Assembly: GCA_024760905.1 (NCBI GenBank) | Contig: CM045746.1 | Span: 14,292,966 to 14,356,965, forward strand | Source of the DNA: Plotosus lineatus | Taxonomy: Eukaryota > Chordata > Actinopteri > Siluriformes > Plotosidae | DNA: 64,000 bases | Direction of reading: 5' to 3' | Shown here: one piece after another, positions 1 to 11,384 of the stretch | How the letters are laid out: every line of letters starts with the position of its first letter | How positions within the stretch are numbered: the stretch's first letter is position 1 | The notes under the pieces: model-generated | The model's input: the letters and a program-made list of their open reading frames with translations, nothing else | What the model was told of the DNA's origin: nothing | Database searches by the model: none | Translations under genes and position numbers: made by a program

Positions 1-112
1 AGAGCAAACAATATGAAGTGCAGTAAACACTATAGTCACATGCAAGAAGGCATGAAATGTTTTTTTAATTCTTCCTACAGGGGACATCACAGAAAATAAT
101 TGAGAAGCACTG
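1..112 (+). mobile_element. hAT element, right terminal end (rest lies left of window)
   Basis: The last 30 or so bases, ending TTGAGAAGCACTG at 112, match the right end of the complete hAT copy at 62722-63468. The copy is cut by the window edge, so its other end and its target-site duplication cannot be seen. It lies within the long PDS5A intron. Confidence 0.6.
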
Positions 113-281
113 CATCAGGTGTTTTCGGAGCACGAAGGAATACACGCGGAAGAATACGAGGCTAATTGGCCCGGAAAAGGCATTTCCCCAGCAGAGTTTG
201 CTCATTGGATGGGGCAGATTTTTGGTGGGATCGAACCTTGTATCATGGAATAAGAGATATTCATAACTCGAGGTACCACTG
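113..281. repeat. Possible fragment of Tigger-like MITE, right end
   Basis: The stretch ends with CTCGAGGTACCACTG, which resembles the right terminal repeat GAGGTACCACTG of the MITE at 59024-59416. The remainder was not assigned. Only the terminal bases support the call. Confidence 0.35.
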
Positions 282-439
282 ATTCCTTCAGCTTCCCATT
301 CATGCTTTCTCCAACAGAGCTAATGGCTGGCATAATTCCTAAATTAATCTGGGATTTAAAAATGGTTATGAAAACCTTGGCATAGATTTATCCATTAGTG
401 ATGCATTCACATGAACTAGGATGTTTTCATATATGCACG

Positions 440-1482
440 TGGATACTGGACTTTGAGCAACAGACCTCAGAATGCGTCCACTCTCATCCTGAACACCACA
501 GGGGTGTGTTCTTGGCCCCTTTTCTCTTCTCCCCTTCACACTCAACTCTTCCCCCACTCACACTGGCAACACCATCGTCAAAGGTTTGATTACAGATAAC
601 AAGACTACAGGAAGGAGGTCCTGCATCTGTGGCGATGGTGCAACAAGAGTAACATGAAACTAAACACAAAACTAAGGAGATGATAATGGACTTCAGCTGA
701 TCAGATCAAAACAAACTTTTACATTGATGAAGAGGTGGTGGAGAGGGTGGAGTGCTTCAACTTTCAAGAGTCCACATCTCTGCTGACTTCACCTGGACCA
801 CAACCATCTCCCACCAGGTGGCAAAAGCACAACAAAGGATGCACTTCCTCAGGAAGTTCCGACAAGTCTGTTTACCTCAACCCCTACTGATGAGCTTTTA
901 CCACTCTGCCTTTGAAAGCCTCCTGACTTACTGGTGAACAGTGTGGTTTAGTATTTGTACTGCAGAGGACAGCAGGGCCTTGCAGCGGGTGGTGAGAATG
1001 GCAGAATGGGTAATTGGAACTACACTACCATCCCTCAGTGACATTTACATTGACAGACTTCAGAGTACATACAGTGGAATTATCAGGGATCACACAAAAC
1101 CTGAACAACCCCTTTTCTACCCTCAGGAAAAGGGTACAGAACAATTAAAAAACAGTGGTAACATAGTGGATCAGGCAATGGGTTGCAGACCTGAAGGTCA
1201 GTGGCTCGATCCCACGATCACCACTGTTGGGCCTTTGAGCAAGACCCTTAATTGCTCAGTTGGATAAAAAAAGAATTCTAAGTCGCTATGTATAAGAGCA
1301 TCTGCCAAGTGCTGTAAATGTAAAAACAAAAACCAACAGACTCAAGAACATCTTTTACCCACAAGCCATTAAATGTGTAAGTCCAACACCATCACACACC
1401 TGCTGAATAACCATCATTCAGACCACCTTCCTGGACAGTGCAATACTCATGTTTCGAACAGGTCTCAAACATCATAATGTTT
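440..1482 (+). mobile_element. L2/Rex1-like LINE, 3' half, degenerate and split by a SINE
   Basis: Broken frames read as the C-terminal half of a jockey-group reverse transcriptase: remains of the 'LNTxxPQGCVLSP' region near 490, 'VKGLITDN' near 580, then HFLRKFRQ, FYHSAFES and LQRVVRMAEWVIG between about 830 and 1020, and 'FYPQAI'-like text after 1350. Several stops and frameshifts show it is dead. The 5' half is missing. A SINE occupies about 1155-1324, after which the LINE text resumes with NRLKNIFYP-like codons. It is a passenger in the PDS5A intron. Confidence 0.7.
1155..1324 (+). mobile_element. tRNA-derived SINE with CTGCCAARTGCTGTAAATG tail (family S4)
   Basis: A degenerate tRNA-like head ('GGTCAGTGGCTCGATCCC' supplies the B box) is followed by the 'ACTGTTGGGCC..TTGAGCAAG' body and a tail ending CTGCCAAGTGCTGTAAATGT. 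The same family recurs at 16648-17160. It interrupts the L2-like LINE; a short A-rich direct repeat (TAAAAACA-like) flanks it. Confidence 0.65.
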
Positions 1483-1625
1483 TAGCACCATGCACCCGAT
1501 AAAGCTCTACCTCTTACCCGGTGTATATCACGTACCTTTTGACACATTGTTCACCTATGTATGAGTGAATATGTGAATGTATCGAAAGGTCTGCAAATGT
1601 ATGAATAGATATACAATTGTATATA
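1483..1625. repeat. Unclassified repeat shared with 38388-38560
   Basis: The text beginning TTTTAGCACCATGCACC and followed by AAAGCTCTACCTCTTACCC recurs at about 38390-38560, including the downstream run of 'tgtgaatatgtgaata' words. No coding potential was recognised. It may be the tail of the tRNA-like SINE family S6, which lies downstream of it in the second copy. Confidence 0.5.
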
Positions 1626-1932
1626 AGGTTAGTGCTGCAACAACAAATCGATAAAATCGATTATTAAAAGTGTTGGCAACAACTCTCGGTATCAAAAAGT
1701 TTCACGATGATTGTGTAAGGCAGCCACTCCAGATAAGTGTCACTCAGTACGGAGTTGAACGGATGTATCATCTGTGTACGAACATGTAGGAATTATTATT
1801 GATGAGGAAGCCGGATCATCAGTAGGGAAATTGACAGAATCCTAAATTACAGAATCCTAAATTTGTTCTGTTTTGAAGGGGGGGGGGGGGGGGAGAGTTT
1901 TTTTTATATATATAAACACACACACATGAATA

Positions 1933-2045
1933 CAGTGGTACCTCACCTTACGAAAAACCCAAGTTACGAAACACATTTGAAACTGTGCTTGAAATCCGTC
2001 CTGCAGTTTTTTCAGGAGATTGTTTACAAACTGTCTCAAAAAAAA
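1933..2045 (+). mobile_element. Tigger-like MITE, left-end fragment
   Basis: CAGTGGTACCTCACCTTACG starts directly after a TA dinucleotide, as expected for a Tc1/mariner-pogo element, and matches the inverted right end of the copy at 59024-59416. The element breaks off after about 110 bp. A short G-run (about 1878-1893) and a CA tract lie just upstream. Confidence 0.55.
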
Positions 2046-2734
2046 CACTGATTACAATACTGCCACTGAAAATGTAGAGCACCTGCTGTTTGAGACAACT
2101 GCAGAGCCATCATACTCAAAACCTATGCAGCTTTAGGACCATCGGGTGTTCCGTGTATGTGTGAGAGAGAGAGAGAGAAGCAGGGGAGACTGCAGTCAGT
2201 GCTGCTGAGGAAATGTGATCACTTAGGCTCTGCTCAGACTGGGTATCCATATCAGTCTGACTGACTAACTGGCTCACAGTGCTGAGCAAGTAAGAAGTCA
2301 GGGATAAATAATCCACCTAATATAATTAAAATACTTGGCACATGTTCTTTTTTTTCTGAATGATTAAACTAGTTTCAAAGTCAGGCCATGCTGTTCCCAC
2401 AGAGTTCCACATATACAACATTCCTGAATCACAAGTGTCTGTGCATGCATCGTAAATTATCTAATAAAGCTCAGAGCAAATAATAGGGTTTATGTGCCAC
2501 TTTATCTTGGTATGAGAACAATCATTTAGACCAGTTTTATTTCCATACTGCACCACAATCAACTCTGAGGTAACAGACTTAAAATAATTTAATAGACCCT
2601 TCATGGTTACAGTAACAATGTTTTCTGCAATTATAATTATTTTCTAAAAACAAACAAACAAAACAAAAAACAACAAAGTATTTAAAGCAAAGTCAGCAAA
2701 ACCCCTCAAGCCCAGGCACCACATTATAAAAATA
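2046..2734. other. PDS5A intron, no feature recognised
   Basis: AT-rich intronic sequence with a short GA run at about 2161-2180. No open frame, splice-site pair or repeat that I can name was seen on either strand. Confidence 0.5.
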
Positions 2735-3519
2735 CAGTAAAACCTCCGCTGACGAACGCTTAAGCTCACGAACTTTTCGCCTCAAGAACATTAAATTTGC
2801 GAGCATATAGTCTCTGCTGATGAACTAGTTTTCGGCGGACGAATCAAACCACGCGGTCGAACAGCGCCACGGTGGTGGCCACGAGAAGCTGACGCACGCT
2901 CATGGCGTCATAGTTCGTCACCACCTTTCTTTGAATGCGGAAGTGGTTTGTGTTTGCTAGACATTTTGGACCATATTGAGTGTACTTTTGCTATTATGGG
3001 ACTGAACAAGACCCCACCACAGGCGGAGATCATTGAAAAACACGAACGAGGTGTGCGTTTGTGTGACTCAGCGTCCCAGTACCAGTACGCTAAGTCTACC
3101 ATTGCTCCCATCCTTAAGAACAAGGAAGCTATTAAGGGTGCGTGTGTGGCTAAGGGTGTTTCCAAACAGTAGGCGTTTCCAAACTCTCCTTCCAAACAGT
3201 AAGTCCCTCCCTCCCTCCTCCTCCTACTCCATTCCATCAAGCCATCAACTACCATCACAAAGGTAAATAAAACGACTTTATTATACAGTACAGTTTATTT
3301 AATTACAATACAATAGCACATTTATTATACATAAAATAAGGTATATTTTTGTGTAGTTTTAAGGCTTATTTAGTAGAAAATTATGTTTTATGGGGACCTG
3401 GGAACGGATTATTCTCATTTTAATGGTTTCTTATGGGAAATAAATGTTCGGAAGACGAACTTTTCGCCTTACACACACTTTCTGGGAACCAATTATGTTC
3501 GTGAGCAGAGGCATCACTG
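2735..3519 (+). mobile_element. Pogo/Tigger-like non-autonomous transposon, complete ends
   Basis: The 785-bp unit starts CAGTAAAACCTCYGCTGA-like and ends with the complementary GAGCAGAGGCATCACTG, and is flanked by TA on both sides (2733-2734 and 3520-3521), the usual Tc1/mariner superfamily target duplication. It carries only the first part of a transposase frame, so it depends on another source for movement. Confidence 0.75.
2996..3172 (+). pseudogene. Remnant of pogo/Tigger transposase N-terminal helix-turn-helix
   Basis: A 58-codon frame reads like the CENP-B/jerky-type DNA-binding start of Tigger transposases: an 'AEIIEKHERG' helix, then 'SASQYQYAKSTIAPILKNKE', matching the usual pattern of a second helix ending in STI..IL. 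It stops at 3170-3172, and no catalytic DDE part follows before the element ends. It is therefore a captured or leftover 5' exon inside the MITE at 2735-3519. Confidence 0.6.
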
Positions 3520-3521
3520 TA

Positions 3522-3898
3522 TATGATGTTTGACATCATACACCACATTGAACCGTCAAGAAAATCAACAGGCTCATGTCATTTCCCAGTCCTAATGCCC
3601 ACACCAAAAATCTTGATCAGAAATGCACGACTATTGACCCAGAGATCGCCGCCAACCCATAAAATTATCAGTCCAAAAATTTGTATTTTGAGCTGAAAAA
3701 AATTAGTATTCGTAATGGACAAAATAAAATTAGAATTCCACAAAATTACATATACGGACATACAAGTTATCTTTGTCAAATTTTAATGCATTTTGGATTA
3801 ATAATAAAACAGCAGTGCATTTGAGAAAACCATATTTATTTGACATAATTTTACTGGTGTTATAATATAGAATATAATGTTACAATCATTATTATATA
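3522..3898. other. PDS5A intron, no feature recognised
   Basis: AT-rich sequence between a Tigger-like MITE and a SINE. Nothing supportable was seen. Confidence 0.5.
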
Positions 3899-3911
3899 TT
3901 TCATATTTATT

Positions 3912-4177
3912 ATTCCCCCAGTGCGGCTAACTGGGTTATCAAAGGCAGGCCGTGTCTCTCACTGTCTATGGTGAGAGACATGTAAAAGAACCATTGCTGA
4001 CTTTTGTAAAGAATAGGCTGCAAAGTCATCAGCGTGTTTCTGCCCCTTGCTAAAAAAGGGTCGTGACAGGAAGGGCATCCGACGTAAAAACCTCTGCCAA
4101 ATCAAAAAACGTGCGAATCAAATGATTCGCTGTGGCGACTCCCGAGTAAAAGGGAAAAAGCCGAAAGGAAGACAGAA
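3912..4177 (+). mobile_element. SINE family S1, 5'-truncated, with 13-bp target duplication
   Basis: This copy starts inside the SINE at the CAGTGCGGCTAACTGGG segment and runs through 'GGAAGGGCATCCGACGTAAAAA' -like text to the tail GCCGAAAGGAAGACAG. A 13-bp direct repeat TTTCATATTTATT flanks it (3899-3911 and 4178-4190). That combination shows insertion by target-primed reverse transcription with 5' truncation. The tRNA-like head is absent. Confidence 0.85.
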
Positions 4178-4190
4178 TTTCATATTTATT

Positions 4191-5650
4191 TTTATATTAT
4201 GCATGACTCTGAATGATATTTGATAGGAGTAATTCCAAATAACAAGTAAGAGAGTTCAGAACAAGAAAAAAATTATAAAGTAAGCAGACCGGTCGCTAGC
4301 TGGCTGTGTCCACCTCCTTTTATATGCATTTTAATATCAATAACGCCCGAATGTGCAATGCTAAATCTCGTACTGTACATTGTGCAAAAGTATATCATGT
4401 ATCTGTCATGGTTCTTAATGAACGGATAAGTTGTTTAATATGCTGACAAAAATTCTTGCTTTCTTTTCATCGCCATTTTCGGTTTCCCACAACCATTCAA
4501 TGATTGGCTCTGGTTACCATGGAGTGTATGTAAGATAGCCGCCGATTCGTAGAAATCAACCTGCCTTGCTGCCGATTAACGAATCATGGGATAAAATAAA
4601 ACTAACATCCCGTGAGATCATCACGAGACCTGGCTTAGTCAGAAAGGTACACAGATCGAATTTGATGCAATTCATCAGAATTATTGATCAAATGTTGTCA
4701 AATAAAATTGAAAATAGCATATTTTCCTGAAAGTTTGAAATTTGTATTAATGTCTGAATGAATCATATTGCTGTATTTTATATTATTCTTTTGTATGAAT
4801 ACGGATAAATTCGTACAAGTTGGCAGCCCTGCTATACTGAAACTCAGACTGCGACAAAACCGATAGGTTTGTGTAATAACCCACTTCCAACATCTACACC
4901 AAAAATGTTGATAATCGGCGATGGTGTTTTTGAGCTGATGTGTAGAACACAGCTGAGGACAGACAGACGAACATTGCTGCAGAGCTGATGGGTAACAGTT
5001 TAGAAATTTAGCCTTTGACTTGAGTGTTGATGACTATCCCAATAGTCCCTCTCCTTCATAAATCCAGACAATGTGGAATCCAGGTTTTCAAAAAAAAAAA
5101 AAAAACAACAAAGAAAATAGAAGCCGAGATGAAATGTCCGAGCTGAGAACAGTTTTGTACTTTAACTCTGTTTATTTTAAATGAGCTTTAGTACCAGAGA
5201 TGACAACAGCATCAGCTTCATGTACACATGCGCCTTCTTCTACTCGTGGGAGAGATGGCCTGGCAAACTATATTCACAGTGATCTCTGGAAGTACTCCTG
5301 AGCCACCGCAGTGATTTCCACAACATACCTATATATGTTTTTAAAAGCAGAGCCATCTGTGGGCCCAAAGATCAGGACAGCCAGTGTTAATTATCGACAC
5401 TGATAATTTGAAGAAATTTCTGAGTGCAAGGGACAAAGTCTTTAATGTTTAGTAAGGAACTCAATAAGTTCGACAAATTATTTTAATTAAATTACCTTCA
5501 ACAAAATCATCAATTACTTCAAATAAAACAATCACATTTTTCATGACCAAGATTCATTCGTTAACACTTTATGGGATCAGCTTTCAATTCAAACATTAAG
5601 AATTGTAACCTACCAATTCACAGGAAATAGGTGTAATGAGTGGAATAATG
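4191..5650. other. PDS5A intron, unassigned
   Basis: Intronic sequence with no open frame over 60 codons on either strand and no repeat I could name. A poly-A run lies near 5088-5104. Confidence 0.45.
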
Positions 5651-5661
5651 ATTTGCACTTT

Positions 5662-5900
5662 TGACTCGCAGCAAAAACATGGGATCAAGTCCTATGACCA
5701 GTGAATGGGTTTCTATGTGGAGTTTATATGTTTTTGCTTGTGTGGCCTTAATCTGAGTAATCCAGTTTCCTCCCATAGTCCAAAGACATGCACATTATGC
5801 TAAGAGGATGTTGAATTTACACGAGATGTGAAAGGCTGTCTCTTTATTTCCTTGAAATGGTCTGGCAAGCTTTTAAGGGTGTACCTCACCTTCATCTGTT
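5662..5900 (+). mobile_element. SINE family S3, degenerate
   Basis: Text such as GTTTCCTCCCATAGTCCAAA and AAGACATGCACATTATGCTA matches the body of the widespread teleost repeat that is seen more completely, inverted, at 60969-61302. The ends are eroded. Confidence 0.55.
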
Positions 5901-7385
5901 GTTAGCTGGGAAAACCTCTAGCCACCCTACAACCTCAATTAAAGGTAAAGTGGTTTGGAAAATGAATAAATGTGGCATATACACACATCATAAAAATCAA
6001 ACAATCTACCAACGATACTGGGCAGGAAATATTGGGCAAAACACTTACAAGCAAACTGATTGAAATGGAACCGACTCACTAATGAACACTTAACACAGTG
6101 ACAGTTGGATTTAAGTGAGAAAACGTTAATCATGTAAACTCATCCTTCATTGTAGACCCTGTTCATTTTGAACCCATGGAGTCATCATAAATACAATCAA
6201 AAATGGCAAGACAATTCAAAAGACCAATTGAAACGCTCCTGATTATGAAGCCCTAACAATCCATCATACAAAAATACTTAGTTTATACTAACACTGAACA
6301 TACCAATTACATTTCATACAGCACTGAGACAGAACCGTGAAAACACGTGTTGTACTTGTCATGGGTCCAGTCTACATCAAGGTGTAAACAAGCCAGCTGC
6401 AACCATCACTTGTCAACATAGCAAGTGAACACAATCATGGAATTTTGCAACTCTGAACTACTATTGAGAACTGAACTGAGAGATAACACCAAGGTAGAAA
6501 ACAATGTTCTACACTGATAAATTCTTTCATTGTTGGAGATCGAATTTCCAGTCACTGTCCCACCATCATGCCTTAAACAGCCATCATGCCAAGATTATAA
6601 CCTGAGGTTTTAATCCTCAACCTAAAATCCTATTTGATTTTCCATTATCACACGATAGATATCCAAGCATGTGTCCCACCCAAACATGGGTTCCAGCAAC
6701 ACACTGTTTTACAAACAAAAATAATTTACATTAAATCCTCCTCACAGAAAACACATTACACTACAGTCACAGTTACAAATACCATCTCCTGTAATTAGGT
6801 AGAGGTATAAAAAGACAAGAACACTTCACTGATGAATATAAAGTTATACATTTCATAGCAGGAAGAACTGGTCATCCCTTTGGATTCAGAGACTGACAGG
6901 AGTCTTGGCATCTATCTCTTCAGCACTTGTCTGATCGCTGCCAGCATTGATGCTTTGTCCTGTCCTTTATTTTCATTATATTACTGAAGCCTTTACATTC
7001 AAATCGTGTAATATTACCCAGCTGCGTCTTGTCGTTATCTGTACAAATTGAGTAAATGTACTGTTGTGATGACATAACAGTGCAGGAGTGTTCCTATTAT
7101 GTTGACAAGGAAAACGTATTCATTTTACTATGACATGCAAAGCTCCAAGTCATTAAACTGTAGTGCAAGCTCACACAGCCAGTACGTTTTTTAAGCAGTT
7201 TGAGGACTGGATGTGTCTGTTAAATATACTTCAAATCCAGTGTCATATTTGCACCAAAGTAAGAACAGAAAAAAGGTTCATAAATCAAGGGTAAATGCCC
7301 TTCAATTATATTTTATTAACACTGAAATGTCAAATCTAAGATTATGACAAGCACATCTATTTCTTAAATGCAAACCATCACGAAC
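5901..7385. other. PDS5A intron, unassigned
   Basis: About 1.5 kb of AT-rich intron. Small open frames on both strands have no recognisable protein features. No splice-site-bounded candidate exon of PDS5A was found here. Confidence 0.45.
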
Positions 7386-7830
7386 AATTACAAAAAGTTT
7401 CCTAAATTTTCGTCCTCTTTTGACAAAAAAACCCTCTTTTTTACAAAAAGCGCCAAATGCGCCATTCAAAAATTCAAACGCGCCATTCACAAATTCAAAC
7501 AATGCGCGAGTTGCTCTCTCATCGGCTGTCTCCCAACATCCCAACCCACTGGCCTCCCATTGGCCAGGAGGCAGCTGAACTGTACCCATACTTCCTGTAC
7601 TGATACTTCCTGTTTGTCACACGGTGAGAGAGGAGAGGTGAACAGGAATGTTGGCTCGTGAGTTTATTTTGAGATTGATCATTGCAGTGTTATATTTCGT
7701 TATCCATCATGGACCCGGAAAATACAGAAAAGCAGAAATACAGTGACGAAGGCGATTATTTCGGAACGATATTGAAGCAGAAGGAGGAGACATGAAAACA
7801 GTGCTCCGTGGGACAAGACCTCCGATCTCG
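7386..7830 (+). repeat. Possible Tigger-like MITE interior with short frame
   Basis: The part around 7395-7600 resembles, in the same orientation, the interior of the inverted MITE copy at 59024-59416 (shared words include CCACTGGCCTCCCATTGGC and GCCATTCAAA). A 28-codon open frame starts at 7709 (MDPENTEK) and ends at 7795. It may be the eroded start of a transposase, but no domain can be named. Confidence 0.35.
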
Positions 7831-8299
7831 CAAGTAAGCAAGTTAAAATTGAATGAGGACCTCTGATCTTTCAAACAGGTATTTAAAGTGGAATTACAGT
7901 ACAACATTCAGTCCATTTAAACATTTAAATACAATTGCTCCGTCAGCTGCGCGCTGCGTGTCGGTGGAGCCCGCATTCGGCAAAACACACCAGAGAGACA
8001 GAGAGAGAAAGAAAGAGTTGTGTGAGAGAGAGAGAGACAGTGGTGTGTGTGTGTGTGTGTATATGTATATGTGCATGAATAAAAAATGTTTAATAAGGGT
8101 TTAATTAATAAATATGTTAATAAAATGTTAAAATGGTTCAATAAATAATTATTTTACTTTTAACACATATTTCGTCCAAAATTGGTGTACTTTTATCATT
8201 TTTTAAGGGTTTACGGGGTCGTCTTGGGAGCCTTGGAACGAATCACGCGGTTTACATGTAAAATGAGCCTCTACTTACAAAAACTCCCGGCTAAGAAAA
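7831..8299. other. PDS5A intron, GA and GT tracts, otherwise unassigned
   Basis: A purine (GAGA) tract at about 7993-8038 passes into a GT tract at about 8043-8070. The remainder is AT-rich with no recognised element. Confidence 0.4.
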
Positions 8300-8582
8300 A
8301 GGCAACAAAAAAAACAAACAACAACAACAAAAAAAGACAACAACCCAAAACCTCCCATCAAAACTAGTTACATTGTTGTGAGGTGCGCATCTGAATGCCA
8401 GCATGCGCATCTGCGTGCGTGCTCATCTGTATGTGTATTTATATTTTATTTACATCTTAAGTATTATTTTTAATGTTTGTTATTATAAGCACCAAGTGTG
8501 TTGAATATGTATTTATTGATATTATATACAAAAATATACATGTACGTATACATTAGTCAGATCCTTCGCCGCGGAATCCCTG
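8300..8582 (-). mobile_element. MITE-1 family copy, inverted and truncated
   Basis: The minus-strand reading starts with the family's CAGGGATTCC-type end at 8582 and contains the shared AATAAATACATATTCAA and ATAATAACAA-like words and GTGAGGTGCGCATCTG in the plus orientation. The far end is missing. Complete relatives are at 32584-33118 and 47466-47970. Confidence 0.65.
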
Positions 8583-8635
8583 TATGTGTGCGTGTATGTA
8601 TTTTTATTTATTTATAGATATATATATTTTTTTCC

Positions 8636-8888
8636 CCTTCCTTTCGGCTTTTTCCCTTTTCTAGGGAGTTGCCGCAGTGAATCATCTGATTCGAACATTT
8701 GCTTTGGCATAGGTTTTTACGTTGGATGCCCTTCCTGTTTCAACCCTTTTTAGCAAGGGACAGAAACACACTGACGGCTTTGCAGCCTACTCTTTACGAA
8801 AGTCAGCAATGGTTCTTTTACATGCCTCTCACCATAGACAGTGAGAGACATAGCCCGCCTTTGATAACCCAGTTAGCCGCACTGGGGG
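8636..8888 (-). mobile_element. SINE family S1, inverted, lacking the tRNA head
   Basis: On the minus strand this runs from CAGTGCGGCTAACTGGG (near 8886) to the RTE-like tail AAAAGCCGAAAGGAAG (near 8640). The head is missing. A CA microsatellite of about 25 bp follows at 8928-8954. Confidence 0.75.
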
Positions 8889-8954
8889 ATGGATACAGAT
8901 ATTATTTATATTTATATATATATACATATACACACACACATACACACACACACA

Positions 8955-9593
8955 CAGTGTAACCTCGGCGGTCGAACGACTCTAGTCTAGGAGTTCGATC
9001 AAAAAATATGAGGAACATATGCCTTGCTCTTCGACAAATTTTCACAGTTTGAATGGAGCAGAGCTGGGTGTGCTGAACGCTGCTCAGAGTGCAGTACTTT
9101 GAACAGCCATTGACAGAGTGTCTCGTACTGTGTATTGTGTTTATTCATTCGATTACAGCTACTTTAACCCTTAACCCTGGGTCCTAAGAAAAGCAGCAGT
9201 AATTTTACTGGAAAGGAAAAGAGAAAAGTCGTGAGAATGTGAAAGAATCAACTGTGATCAAGAAACAGAAGGGAAAAACCGCCACGCCCCCTCAAAGCAA
9301 TAACCCTTCCTTGATCACATCACAACCGGAAAGGTATGTCAACAAATACAGCACATAATTAGGTTAATTATTAGATACTATTATGTTTTACTCTTTTGTA
9401 CATTGATGTATGCATTGTATATTACTGTTTCATAATGACACCTCATTTTCAAACTGTATCGACAGAAGTAGACATTCATTCTGAACTCATTAAGAGACTA
9501 TTTCTTATGGAAAATATTGTTTCATTCTTCGAGCAAATCAGTAATCGACCATATCTTGGGAACGAATAGTGTTTGACCACTGAGGTTCCACTG
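8955..9593 (+). mobile_element. Tigger-like MITE with inactivated transposase start
   Basis: Ends are CAGTGTAACCTCGG and CTGAGGTTCCACTG, an imperfect terminal inverted repeat. Inside, codons near 9176-9240 read (L)GPKKSSSNFTGKEKRKVVRM, which looks like the standard Tigger transposase start; the initiator ATG is CTG here and a TGA follows directly. No TA duplication is evident because the left end sits in a CA tract. Confidence 0.6.
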
Positions 9594-10282
9594 CAGCTTA
9601 TCATCAATAATAAGAAAATGGTTCAACAGAATGTTTGAGTTTCACTGGATTAGCCAATAAGCAACAGGAAAGCAATATAATAAACACCTATACACAAAGC
9701 TCAGGTTGTGAAAACGTCTCAGTCCCTGGTACATAAACAGCCATCAAATCCCCAGAGAGTAGAACATGCTTCAGGTGACTTGTAAACAGCCCTTTATATA
9801 ACAGGTTGTGCTTTGTTAACAATATAAACAGAATCAGCGTGGACTGAGAGAATGAACAGTTTCCCATGGGTCTGTAATATACTTGAGACGAGTGGCAGAA
9901 AGGGTCTGCATTACCTACCATTACCTCCCAGCACAAAAAATGCTTTTTCTTTTTAAATGTTTTTCTTTATTGCAATCACACAATATTAATGACTGAAAAC
10001 TGGACTCCACAAAAATTGGATTTTCATTTAAATTTTATTTGAGTACCTTATTTGAGGGGGAAAAAAAACCTGGAAGATAACCAAAGGAATACAACCAACT
10101 GTGTAAAGATCAAAGCATTCTATGAAACTTAACAATGTCATGCTGATGCGAGGTATAAGTCTCTATAATCAGACAACAGTTAACTCATTGGCCAACCATT
10201 TCAGCATGCGAGTTTCTTTACGATGGTACATTTTCATGATTTATTCATTTATCACTCCAAGAACTTTTTGGTGCTTCATGCA
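9594..10282. other. PDS5A intron, no feature recognised
   Basis: Intronic sequence without a supportable frame or known repeat. Confidence 0.45.
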
Positions 10283-10405
10283 TATTTTATGGTAAACTGC
10301 GATGGACTAGCGTCCCATCCAGGAGCAGTTGAACTCCTGGTCTCTTCACGATACAGAAACCGGGAATAAGCACTGGCCTGATGAGCCACTAGGCTGGGGT
10401 GTAAA
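10283..10405 (-). mobile_element. SINE family S6 fragment
   Basis: The words GGACTAGCGTCCCATCCAGG, GAGTTCAACTCCTGG-like and GCCTGATGAGCCACTA match part of the longer minus-strand copy at 38590-38884. Only the inner part is present. Confidence 0.55.
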
Positions 10406-11222
10406 AAGCCCAACTGACTTTATTTACCTTTTTTAATGCATATTTTATCCTGATTAATAAAACCGGGTTATGGTGGCTATCAACCTGGAGATTATGGTTT
10501 CGACTCCAGATTGATGCTTTACCTATAAGTGACCAGGAGTTCATGGAAGGCCAAGGTCTCAAGGGAGGGATGGATGGCATATGCTCACTTTACTGTCACT
10601 CACAGCAATCACTAATCATGGTCATCTGTGGTCTTGTTTGGATAGTGCATCATGAAATAAAGATCAAGAATAAACCAATCAATAACATCTGAAACAAAAG
10701 ATTTCACTTTGTTGAAATTGTCCAGCTGTATAACCCACCCCTATTCAGTTGCATAAACCTCAATCAAATACAGTTTGGGGTGATGACAGTCCAGACACCC
10801 ATCTTTACTTGTTGTGCCTGACATAGTTCTTTTTTTTTAAATGAGTGTGGTATGAGGCATCATACACATTATTAAAATATGTACTGAACATTTGATACAG
10901 GTTTCCTGACTGACAATAAGCACAAACAACCATCAGCATATTAACTGATCTGGAGTGTTCTGTATTATACCTCACTTCCCCATGAGTGGGATCAACCTCA
11001 AAAACCATGTGTCTGGGCTTGAATCTTGCCTCACATGTAAATCCCTCTAAATGATCAGGTTTAAACAGGTATAATAACAGAAACCTTCAGTTTATTAGTT
11101 GTTTGCCAGCAGCCATGCATACAGAATATAGGTAGAATCTAAACTCTTCGAATTGCAGGACAGGGTCAGGTGTTCCCACCAAAAAAAATAATAATAAGAT
11201 AAGATTATCACAGTGTTTTTAC
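10406..11222. other. PDS5A intron proximal to first coding exon
   Basis: This is the intron immediately downstream (minus strand) of the PDS5A coding exon. A decayed tRNA-like segment may lie at 10449-10530; otherwise nothing was recognised. Confidence 0.45.
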
Positions 11223-11336
11223 CTTTAACCGTTTGACCACTTCATCGTTGGTGATTTTGTCGGTGATCTCCTTCACCCCGAGCGGGTAAATGATCTTGCC
11301 GTCCGCCGGCGGTTTCTGTTGTTGTGGGAACTCCAT
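11223..11336 (-). CDS. pds5a: PDS5A, first coding exon (38 codons)
   Basis: PDS5A is a HEAT-repeat regulator of the cohesin ring in the nucleus; it works with WAPL and sororin in releasing or maintaining sister-chromatid cohesion. On the minus strand the exon opens at 11336 with MEFPQQQK, continues [17 protein letters not shown] and ends VVKRLK, then a GTAAAA donor at 11222. The motif [15 protein letters not shown] is the conserved start of vertebrate PDS5A. An acceptor (pyrimidine tract and CCCACCCATAG) sits about 48 bases upstream of the ATG, so the exon probably spans 11223-11384 with 5' UTR. The remaining exons lie beyond position 1, giving an intron over 11 kb. N4BP2 is divergent, 4.4 kb away, as in human 4p14. 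Confidence 0.9.
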
Positions 11337-11384
11337 GCCAATAGAACGTTAACGCTAATTTTCCACACGGTCCTCTACTGGCCT

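Noticed and set aside
1..11222. Search for the next PDS5A exon in this interval
   Set aside because: No minus-strand frame with the conserved MVVKTFMDMDQDS-type segment was found; the exon must lie outside the window.
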